Assembly (NCBI GenBank): GCA_905235345.1
Contig: CAJOLO010000107.1
Coordinates: forward strand, 1-14,176
Length of the DNA stretch: 14,176 bases
Direction: 5' to 3'
DNA from: an uncultured Lachnospiraceae bacterium
GTDB lineage: Bacteria; Bacillota; Clostridia; Lachnospirales; Lachnospiraceae
Positions 1 through 5,563 of this stretch are shown in pieces. The notes below the pieces were generated by a model, which worked only from the letters and a program-made list of their open reading frames with translations, had not been told where the DNA came from and ran no database searches. Numbering within the stretch: position 1 is the first letter of the stretch; each line of letters opens with the position of its first letter. Both the position numbers and the translations under genes were made by a program.

Positions 1-25
1 TAACAAAGAGTTTCGCAATTAGCTA
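1..25 (-). repeat. End of a MITE-like inverted-repeat element (copy C), cut by the window edge
   Basis: Read on the minus strand from 25 to 1, the sequence begins TAGCTAATTGCGAAACTC and continues TTTGTTA. This matches the left terminal repeat of the complete copies at 2486 and 7533 (TAGG..ATTGCGAAACT, then a TTGTTTA-like stretch). The body would therefore lie left of the window, in opposite orientation to the other two. By analogy, bases 26-37 would be one 12-bp target repeat; they include the stop codon of the neighbouring glucosidase. The other flank is not visible, so the duplication cannot be confirmed here. Confidence 0.6.
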
Positions 26-32
26 AAATACA

Positions 33-2447
33 TTACACGCGAAGTGCGAATGTCAACACACGCTTTGCAGATTTCTCTATATCTTTCCTTGTCAGAGCAC
101 CCATATCCATGGCCTTCTGCACACGCTCCGGATAACCGTTACCCATCTTGACGTTATTTCCTGCAAGGATTTCTTTATATTGTTCTGCCCGGTTCCACCA
201 GTCGCTCAACACGAGACCGTCGTACTTCCATTCATCGCGAAGGATTCCGGTAAGAAGATCATGGGATTCTGCCACACGCTGTCCGTTGATAACATTATAT
301 GAGCTCATAATAGTGAGCGGATGGGATGTATCTATCATCAGTTTGAAACCTTTCAGATATATCTCACGCAACGCACGCTCGCTCACACGTGAATCGGAAT
401 GCTTTCGGTTCGTTTCCTTATTGTTAGCCGCAAAATGCTTAGGACACGCCGAAACTCCGTTCGACTGAATTCCCCTGACTAAAGCAGCGGCTGTCAGTCC
501 GGCAACGACCGGATCTTCCGAATAATATTCAAAGTTACGTCCGCACATAGGGTTACGATGAATATTCATTCCCGGTGTAAGCCATATATACAAATTGTTT
601 TCTATAAGTTCTTCTCCTCCGGCACGTCCTACACGTTCCACAAGTTCCGTATCGAAGGTTGACGCAAGAAGCGTTGCACAAGGCCATGCTGTCGTATGAA
701 TTCCGGTTTCGTCAGAAATTCTCACTCCGGCCGGTCCGTCAGCCGTCATAAAGTTCGGTACATCATATTCAGGCAGATTACCTATACCAAAGGTATTGGC
801 AACACCTGTGTTAGGCTGTCCGCCACACAGATGAATAAGCTCTTCGTCCGAAAGCTGAGCCACAAACTCATCCACAGTATGCTTGCCCTCTGCAACCTCC
901 GTAAAAGAAAACTTTCCTTCCGGAATCGGAGCATACATCTTGTACCGATCCCTTCCACGTGTTGCGGGCATGATAGCTTCGTCATACCCCGCCTCGATCT
1001 TTTCAAATATACATTCATTTATATCGTAAGGTTCACTTACTTCAAGTGTCTCGTAAGTACCATCCGGCAGAAGTCTCTTCGAAAGGGATGTAGGAGCCAA
1101 CAGGCTGCTGCATTGCTCAACGATCACATTATCTTCAAGGATAAGCTCTTCAGCAACAGGCTGTCCGTTACGTATGTCTCCTCCTATATAGAAGCGATAA
1201 GTACCTTTTTCCAGAACAAATGCACTTTGTGCCACTGCACCGCGGTCATCAAAAGAAGCCATACGTGCTGTCGGTGCCGAAAGCTTCAATATCTGGCTTT
1301 CTCCGGGCAGAAGTTCTCTGGTCTTTTGATAAGTCAATAACTCACGTGAGGGTTTACCGAGGCTTCCCTGTGGCGCACTATAGTATAAAAATACCACTTC
1401 TTTTCCGCTTCTGTTTCCAAGGTTTGTTACACGAACCGTGACCGTAATCTCATCTCCGTTTACAATTGCCTCCTGTTCTTCTACGGAGAACTGCGTATAG
1501 GAAAGTCCGTAGCCAAAAGGATATACCACCCGGCTTGCCGCACCCGGGATTGTCTCAAAATAGCGATATCCCACAAAAATATCCTCAGTGTATTCCACAT
1601 AGTCAAAACTCTCATGGAAATTCTCTGTCGAAGGATAATCACTAAGATCACTGGCAAATGTATCCGGCAGTTTACCTGACGGATTAACTGTACCTGTCAG
1701 AATCTCCGCAGTTGCCAGACCTCCTTCCATACCACCCTGCCATGAAAACAGAGCCGCATCAATCTCGTCTTCCTTTGCGATCCACCCTGTATCAAAGATT
1801 CCTCCTACATTCAACACAACGATCACACTGTCAAAATTCTTCTTAACTTCGGAAAGCACCTGCTCTTCCTCTGCTGTAAGGTAAAAATCACCCTTCGGAT
1901 ATATCCTTGATGCAACCTCAGGCATTGAAACTTCAGTCTCCCAAGGATTGAATTCATTATTACATACCACATCCGAACGATCCCATCCCTCACCGGAGAA
2001 ACGACTGATAACATAAACTGCCGTATCCGTATATGCTGCCGCTTCCTTTAAAAGCTCCTCCGGAAGCTCCGGCTCCTTTATCATTCCGGGTACAGCATGT
2101 TTTTCTTTATATAATTCTTCAACCTGCTTTCTGTAATATTCTGAAAGAGGTTCGAATATCTTTGTTAAACCAAGTTCTTTCAGACCTTCATACAGATTTC
2201 TGACATACGGACAGCCGACATCACCGCTGCCCCCGCCACCTTTTACATAATCAAAGCTTCCTTTTCCGAACAATGCTACCCTCTGTCCTTTTTTTAATGG
2301 AAGTGTATTGTTTTCATTCTTTAACAGTACCATACCTGCTGCCGCAGCTTCTTTCGACAACTTGATATGCTCCTCACTTGCGGTTACTCGTCCACTCTCG
2401 TAAAGCGGAAGATTCGGTTGATAAAGTGCTCTTGCCCATCTCTTCAT
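33..2447 (-). CDS. GH3 beta-glucosidase, reversed domain order
   Basis: An 804-residue glycoside hydrolase family 3 protein, expected to remove terminal beta-D-glucosyl (or related) units from oligosaccharides by a retaining mechanism. The alpha/beta sandwich usually found at the C-terminus (GH3_C) comes first, from about residue 35 (VLLKNENNTLPL) to ~300. A fibronectin III-like domain follows at ~315-430. The TIM-barrel domain usually found at the N-terminus lies at ~530-800, with TADGPAGVR, CPKHFAANN and GLVLSDWW; D749 of the SDW motif is the expected nucleophile. This order is known from Butyrivibrio and Ruminococcus glucosidases. No signal peptide is seen, so a cytoplasmic site is likely. 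AAGGAG lies 7 bases before the ATG. No sugar transporter is adjacent. Inverted-repeat elements lie close to both ends of the gene. Family is certain; the exact substrate is not visible. Confidence 0.93.
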   Translation of the reverse strand: MKRWARALYQPNLPLYESGRVTASEEHIKLSKEAAAAGMVLLKNENNTLPLKKGQRVALFGKGSFDYVKGGGGSGDVGCPYVRNLYEGLKELGLTKIFEPLSEYYRKQVEELYKEKHAVPGMIKEPELPEELLKEAAAYTDTAVYVISRFSGEGWDRSDVVCNNEFNPWETEVSMPEVASRIYPKGDFYLTAEEEQVLSEVKKNFDSVIVVLNVGGIFDTGWIAKEDEIDAALFSWQGGMEGGLATAEILTGTVNPSGKLPDTFASDLSDYPSTENFHESFDYVEYTEDIFVGYRYFETIPGAASRVVYPFGYGLSYTQFSVEEQEAIVNGDEITVTVRVTNLGNRSGKEVVFLYYSAPQGSLGKPSRELLTYQKTRELLPGESQILKLSAPTARMASFDDRGAVAQSAFVLEKGTYRFYIGGDIRNGQPVAEELILEDNVIVEQCSSLLAPTSLSKRLLPDGTYETLEVSEPYDINECIFEKIEAGYDEAIMPATRGRDRYKMYAPIPEGKFSFTEVAEGKHTVDEFVAQLSDEELIHLCGGQPNTGVANTFGIGNLPEYDVPNFMTADGPAGVRISDETGIHTTAWPCATLLASTFDTELVERVGRAGGEELIENNLYIWLTPGMNIHRNPMCGRNFEYYSEDPVVAGLTAAALVRGIQSNGVSACPKHFAANNKETNRKHSDSRVSERALREIYLKGFKLMIDTSHPLTIMSSYNVINGQRVAESHDLLTGILRDEWKYDGLVLSDWWNRAEQYKEILAGNNVKMGNGYPERVQKAMDMGALTRKDIEKSAKRVLTFALRV

Positions 2448-2473
2448 GCTTAGACTCCTTTCTCCTTACACAT

Positions 2474-2700
2474 TACTATAACTTCTAGGTAATTGCGAAA
2501 CTCTTGTTTATATTTTCAAGATTGTACATATTATACAGTTCCATCACAGGCACGCTTTCGCTGCTTGTCGCACGCAGCGGTACATAATGCACCAAAATAC
2601 GGTGCATAAGTACCGGCGCACCTGTTTATGGAATCTGTATAATATGTACAATCCAATATACAATATTAATAAGCTTCGCAATCACCTATACTATAACTTC
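2474..2700. mobile_element. MITE-like element, copy A (203 bp plus 12-bp direct repeats)
   Basis: The core (2486-2688) starts TAGGTAATTGCGAAACT and ends with the near-inverse; the right end read backwards is TAGGTGATTGCGAAGCT. It is flanked by exact 12-bp direct repeats, TACTATAACTTC at 2474-2485 and 2689-2700, as expected of a target-site duplication. Most of the core is an imperfect long palindrome: 2521-2543 pairs with 2629-2652 with one bulge, 2580-2595 pairs with 2602-2616, and a side hairpin uses CGCTGC (2559-2564) and GCAGCG (2574-2579). There is no credible ORF inside. It lies just upstream of the glucosidase start. Duplications of 10-13 bp are typical of IS4/IS231-type transposases, which would have to act in trans; that link is inference. 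Confidence 0.75.
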
Positions 2701-2806
2701 TGTCAAAAATTCCAAAGTTACTACCAAGATAAACCTATCGTCGGTGAATAACAAGGGTATTTTTTTTGTGTTCGGTATGATATTTTTGTTTTCCGCTCTG
2801 ACGGAT

Positions 2807-2840
2807 AAAAAAACAGTACCATACTGTCACACAGGTACTG
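2807..2840 (-). terminator. Rho-independent terminator of the lipoprotein gene
   Basis: CAGTACC (2814-2820) pairs with GGTACTG (2834-2840). On the minus strand the stem is followed directly by a run of T (2813-2807). It sits about 30 bases past the stop codon of the lipoprotein gene. A smaller hairpin, ACTGAG/CTCAGT (2858-2874), overlaps the stop codon. Confidence 0.75.
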
Positions 2841-2869
2841 CTTATTAAATCTCTCCTACTGAGTTATAC

Positions 2870-3547
2870 TCAGTCAAGCCACTCCAGACCGGTGACATAT
2901 ATGACCTCACATGAACCGTCACCGGTATCGGCTCTGTCGGTACTGGAGTTCCACCAGAAGTTGGTTCCGTCAGGCTTGCTTGCATTTACATTGACAAGAT
3001 ATCCTGTTACCCTTATGTGGTCTCCGGCATTAATCTTCTTAATATTATCCTTAATATTGTCATCAGCAGGAATCAGATGATTGTTAGCTGACTGACTAAT
3101 AATCCCGTCTGTTCCTCCAATAACATCAATCTCATCGTAAGAATCCACCCTCCAGTAATACCATCTGTTGGACTGACTCCAATGAAAATCAATCCTGTCA
3201 TTATATTCGGCAACCCTTCCCCATGCAAGTGCCAGATCCTTCGGGGCAAGCTTTCCGCCAATATCCGATTCACTATACTTGCGTGTTCCCACAACCAAAG
3301 CACTTATATCATATGAGTATTTATAATCAAGCTTTACTGTATATCCGTCAAGTTCAAAAGATGTGCCCCCTGTTGCCTCCTCCTGTAAAGGCTCAGGAAT
3401 TCCCGCAACCGCTTTTCTACTGGTATCACCTGTAATGGTTCCACACCCTGAAAGGATACATAGTAAAGCAATTATAAACAGTGGCATAATAATTCTTTTA
3501 ATTTCATCAACATTAATTCTTTCCTTTTGCAATACCATATCGGTCAT
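2870..3547 (-). CDS. Lipoprotein of unknown function
   Basis: 225 residues. The N-terminus is a lipoprotein signal: a charged start, a hydrophobic core (IIMPLFIIALLCIL) and lipobox LSGC with C35 as the expected lipidated residue, so the mature protein should be anchored outside the cytoplasmic membrane. The mature part is rich in beta-forming segments. The last ~60 residues (INAGDHIRVTGYLVNV to TGDGSCEVIYVTGLEWL) look like a small beta-barrel, possibly an OB-like fold; this is a guess from pattern. HWSQSNRWYYWRV in the middle is notably aromatic. GGAGG lies 9 bases before the chosen ATG. A sigma-A-type promoter lies upstream and a terminator downstream, so it is probably transcribed alone. 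I do not recognise the family with confidence. Confidence 0.8.
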   Translation of the reverse strand: MTDMVLQKERINVDEIKRIIMPLFIIALLCILSGCGTITGDTSRKAVAGIPEPLQEEATGGTSFELDGYTVKLDYKYSYDISALVVGTRKYSESDIGGKLAPKDLALAWGRVAEYNDRIDFHWSQSNRWYYWRVDSYDEIDVIGGTDGIISQSANNHLIPADDNIKDNIKKINAGDHIRVTGYLVNVNASKPDGTNFWWNSSTDRADTGDGSCEVIYVTGLEWLD

Positions 3548-3589
3548 ATCATATCACCTCCGACATCCTGACATCATAAACACTGATAG

Positions 3590-3618
3590 ATTATATCATA
3601 GTAATAATTCATTTTCTA
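3590..3618 (-). promoter_or_regulatory. Sigma-A-type promoter of the lipoprotein gene
   Basis: Read on minus: -35 TAGAAA (3618-3613), 17-base spacer, -10 TATAAT (3595-3590) preceded by TGA as an extended -10. It lies about 43 bases before the start codon. The -35 matches the consensus at 4 of 6 positions. Confidence 0.55.
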
Positions 3619-3717
3619 TCGAAAAGCATTCGAAAATTGAATATTGCGACTACCGGGAGCATCTACTATAATGTGCTTAAACAAAATTTTGTGGTCAAAT
3701 TGATATGCACAAAATTG

Positions 3718-3747
3718 AAACCCCGTAAGTTGTCGCTTACGGGGTTT
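3718..3747 (-). terminator. Strong terminator hairpin downstream of the cotJ operon
   Basis: A perfect 12-bp stem, AAACCCCGTAAG (3718-3729) with CTTACGGGGTTT (3736-3747), and a 6-base loop. Both sides carry T-rich runs: TTTCAATTTT on minus and TTTCTTCTCTTTTT on plus. It could stop transcription from either direction. No plus-strand gene lies upstream, so it most likely ends cotJABC or the small remnant ORF beside it. Confidence 0.8.
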
Positions 3748-3776
3748 CTTCTCTTTTTACAGTTATGAATCCGCGG

Positions 3777-3839
3777 TTAGGCGTTGTCTCTATCTCCGTC
3801 TAACCATTTGCAGAGATAGCAGCAAGCTACCACTGCCAT
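3777..3839 (-). pseudogene. Remnant of a small membrane-protein ORF (KWLDGD type)
   Basis: A 20-codon ORF from ATG at 3839 to TAA at 3777 reads MAVVACCYLCKWLDGDRDNA. The tail resembles small Firmicutes ORFs that end a single membrane helix with a CKWLDG-like motif followed by polar residues. Only about ten hydrophobic residues remain before KWLD, too few for a membrane helix. The frame is closed upstream by TGA within the neighbouring palindromic repeat, and no ribosome site precedes the ATG. I read it as the 3' end of such a gene with its own terminator (3718-3747). The resemblance is from memory and untested; the ORF could be chance. Confidence 0.3.
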
Positions 3840-3845
3840 AACATT

Positions 3846-3883
3846 TTCAAGTCTTGCTCACGAGACTTGGCACCGGATTTGCG
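3846..3883 (+). repeat. Palindromic repeat, copy 1
   Basis: CAAGTCTTG and CGAGACTTG (3848-3869) form a 9-bp stem with a 4-base loop, followed by GGCACCGGATTTGCG. The same 38-base arrangement recurs inverted at 12017-12054 with 31 identical positions. One stem pair differs in both partners (T-A here, A-T there) and another changes from T-G to C-G, so the hairpin is preserved. The literal cotJC frame ends inside it. A second small hairpin, GACCGC/GCGGTC, follows at 3883-3898. Confidence 0.6.
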
Positions 3884-4539
3884 ACCGCTTTAGCGGTCTT
3901 CCTCTGTAAATCCGTGTACAGCCTTGCAAAGCGTATATTACAGACAGGTTGCACCTTTATCAAATGCAGAATTGAAAGCATAGAAATTATTGGAATCATC
4001 ATACGAAGGCTTTCACCAAATCTCTGGTAATGTACCATTTCTCTGGCTCTAAGGAATTTGATGGCCTCATATACATCCGGCTCATCCTTACACAGACGAA
4101 GAATATTGTCGTAGGTAAGACGTGCCTTTTGCTCTGCTGCAAGATCTTCATGAAGATCAGTTATCGGATCACCCGTTGACTGTATCGTAGCAACACTAAA
4201 CGGTACTCCTGCAGCACTTACAGGATATACACCTGTCGTATGGTCTACATAGTACTGATAAAATCCCGACTTTTCAATTTCATCCATGGTCAAATTCTTT
4301 GTGAGCTGTGTAATAATCGTTGCCACCATTTCCTCATGACCTAGTTCCTCTGTACCTATATCCGTTAGCACTCCTGCCACCCTCTTATCCGGCATGGCAT
4401 AACGCTGTGAAAGATATCTAACCGACGCGCCCTTCTCTCCATCAGGACCGCCCAATTGACTTATTATGGCAGTTGCAAGCGTTGCACTTGTCGTTTTGAT
4501 ATTAACCGGAAATTCCAGCATCTTAATATAAGTCCACAT
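3847..4539 (-). CDS. cotJC: Spore coat protein CotJC (manganese-catalase-like), frameshifted near its 3' end
   Basis: A member of the CotJC / Mn-catalase ferritin-fold family, a mother-cell protein of the spore coat. The likely metal ligands are present: Glu in DGEKGAS, Glu and His in TEELGHEEM, Glu in DLAAEQKA and His in REMVHYQRF. The ATG at 4539 shares one base with the cotJB stop (TAATG) and gives the family-like start MWTYIKMLEFPVN; AAGGA lies 11 bases upstream. After RFGESLRM the reading frame diverges. Shifting frame at about 4000-4002 gives DDSNNFYAFNSAFDKGATCL and a stop at 3938-3940, which matches the usual NFYAFNPSF-type ending. One base therefore appears to be missing. The literal frame instead adds about 40 unrelated residues and ends at 3847 inside a repeat. 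The intended product would be about 200 residues. Confidence 0.9.
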   Translation of the reverse strand: MWTYIKMLEFPVNIKTTSATLATAIISQLGGPDGEKGASVRYLSQRYAMPDKRVAGVLTDIGTEELGHEEMVATIITQLTKNLTMDEIEKSGFYQYYVDHTTGVYPVSAAGVPFSVATIQSTGDPITDLHEDLAAEQKARLTYDNILRLCKDEPDVYEAIKFLRAREMVHYQRFGESLRMMIPIISMLSILHLIKVQPVCNIRFARLYTDLQRKTAKAVANPVPSLVSKT

Positions 4540-4802
4540 TAACAATCACATCCTTTCTGCCATGGCCATGGTGTCATGACCCATGCCCATTCTGTATCAC
4601 TATCTACTCCATGTATGGTAAGCGGTCCGAATTTTCTCTCATATATATCAACTGCTCTCTTTAACTTTTTGCTATAATCTTCGTAAGCAGACAACCCACA
4701 CGGGCAGTTCGGATGCGTGTCAAGATACAGTCCCAGCTCAATCACTGTGAAGTTGGTGCTCTGTATCAATTTCATTAAATCCTCTTTGCACATTTTCTCC
4801 AT
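4539..4802 (-). CDS. cotJB: Spore coat protein CotJB
   Basis: 87 residues. It carries the CotJB signatures: FTVIELGLYLDTHPNCP near the N-terminus, a YEDYSKKLKRAVDIYERKFGPLT helix and the WAWVMTPWPW motif near the C-terminus. Family members are inner spore-coat components that work with CotJA and CotJC. I chose ATG at 4802 because GAGGTG lies 5 bases before it and it leaves a one-base gap after cotJA; a GTG at 4820 in the same frame would overlap cotJA and has no better ribosome site. The C-terminus KGCDC adds two cysteines. It is the middle gene of the cotJ operon. Confidence 0.93.
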   Translation of the reverse strand: MEKMCKEDLMKLIQSTNFTVIELGLYLDTHPNCPCGLSAYEDYSKKLKRAVDIYERKFGPLTIHGVDSDTEWAWVMTPWPWQKGCDC

Positions 4803-4803
4803 A

Positions 4804-5424
4804 TCAGCACCTCGTTCCACAGAATATATAATTTAAATCTTTGAATATGGTTCCCTCTTTAAGTCCATATTCCGGTTCATAGAGGTCGCCCCACTGCTGC
4901 CATGGCACATAAGCCATGACCGGCGGAAATGCATCACCAAGTCTCTCCATAGGATCATTCATATGACATCCGGTCATCGTCTGTCCTTCACATCCGACAA
5001 CCATACTTACTCCGTCAGCAGTATTTAGCACACGACTTTTACAGTTCCATTCCGAATGTAAATCGGAATCGTCGTAGATACTGTTAGACCTCATTCCGTC
5101 AGACGGGCGCCATCCATCCGGCAGTCGGTTTCCGGGTCTAAAATCCGGCCGCATACCCGGTCTTCCGCACGGTCTGCCATTACCGTGCCTTCCGCACTGA
5201 CCTTCCATACCCGGTCTCATATTACCGGGACGCATATTCGGTCTGCCGCACGGTCTGCCATTACCGTTTCTGCCACAATTACCCGTACCCGGTCTCATAC
5301 CATGATTCATGCCGGGTCTCATATTAAAGTCGTCGCAGGAACGACAGCTTTCTGCCTGAAGATCTGCCGAAACTTCTTCTTTGTTGCTGTCATCATACTG
5401 ATTTGTATCACTATTGGTTTCCAC
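4804..5424 (-). CDS. cotJA: CotJA-like spore coat protein with a long Arg/Gly/Pro/Cys-rich N-terminal extension
   Basis: 206 residues, well over twice the usual CotJA length. The CotJA domain is at the C-terminus (~164-203): DAFPPVMAYVPWQQWG, then YGLKEGTIFKDL. Before it come an acidic segment (1-25) and a low-complexity region (~34-111) built of MRPG and CGRxGNGRPCGRP units. One 27-residue unit is repeated: residues 50-76 and 77-103, mirrored by an 81-bp DNA period with 22 identical bases at 5165-5186 and 5246-5267. Residues 112-160 form a linker with three spaced cysteines (128, 145, 153). The start is GTG at 5424 with AAGGAGA 6 bases upstream. The cysteine and arginine content suggests cross-linking or binding within the coat; that is inference. 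First gene of the operon. Confidence 0.88.
   Translation of the reverse strand: METNSDTNQYDDSNKEEVSADLQAESCRSCDDFNMRPGMNHGMRPGTGNCGRNGNGRPCGRPNMRPGNMRPGMEGQCGRHGNGRPCGRPGMRPDFRPGNRLPDGWRPSDGMRSNSIYDDSDLHSEWNCKSRVLNTADGVSMVVGCEGQTMTGCHMNDPMERLGDAFPPVMAYVPWQQWGDLYEPEYGLKEGTIFKDLNYIFCGTRC
5165..5267 (-). repeat. 81-bp tandem repeat inside cotJA
   Basis: A 22-base segment at 5165-5186 recurs exactly at 5246-5267, a period of 81 bp or 27 codons. The surrounding codons (CGR, GNGRPCGRP, MRPG) are partly conserved between units. Such in-frame repeats can change copy number by slippage, which would alter protein length without breaking the frame. Confidence 0.75.
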
Positions 5425-5454
5425 AAGCTATCTCCTTATTCTTTTCGTATAATA

Positions 5455-5484
5455 TAGAATATGCCGAAACTGTCATATATGTGA
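5455..5484 (-). promoter_or_regulatory. Possible mother-cell sigma (SigK/SigE-like) promoter of cotJ
   Basis: On minus, AC is followed after 17 bases by CATATTCTA (5463-5455), which fits the SigK-type pattern AC-N16/17-CATANNNTA and partly the similar SigE -10. It ends 30 bases before the cotJA start. It overlaps a hairpin that may instead be a terminator. The match is short, so this is tentative. Confidence 0.35.
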
Positions 5485-5498
5485 CAATTCCGGCATAT
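5459..5498 (-). terminator. Hairpin between the substrate-binding protein gene and cotJA
   Basis: ATATGCCG (5459-5466) pairs with CGGCATAT (5491-5498), enclosing a second palindrome (TGTCA...TGACA, 5471-5486). On minus the stem is followed by ATTCTATATTAT, only moderately T-rich. It lies 65 bases past the stop of the substrate-binding protein gene, so it may be that gene's terminator or a regulatory structure ahead of cotJ. Confidence 0.5.
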
Positions 5499-5563
5499 AT
5501 TACTATTTTAACTCCATTAGTGTTTAATGTGGTGCAGTGGGTCTTGACCGTTCTATATATGAA

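Noticed and set aside
3681..3692. ACAAAATTTTGT palindrome as an operator
   Set aside because: It is a short AT-rich palindrome in AT-rich intergenic DNA, not placed relative to any promoter I can identify.
3847..3937. The C-terminal tail of the literal cotJC frame as a new functional domain
   Set aside because: It is better explained as out-of-frame translation past the original stop into a palindromic repeat.
5185..5457. Plus-strand ORF opposite cotJA
   Set aside because: It is a reverse-strand shadow of the codon-repetitive CotJA coding sequence, with no ribosome site and no family resemblance.
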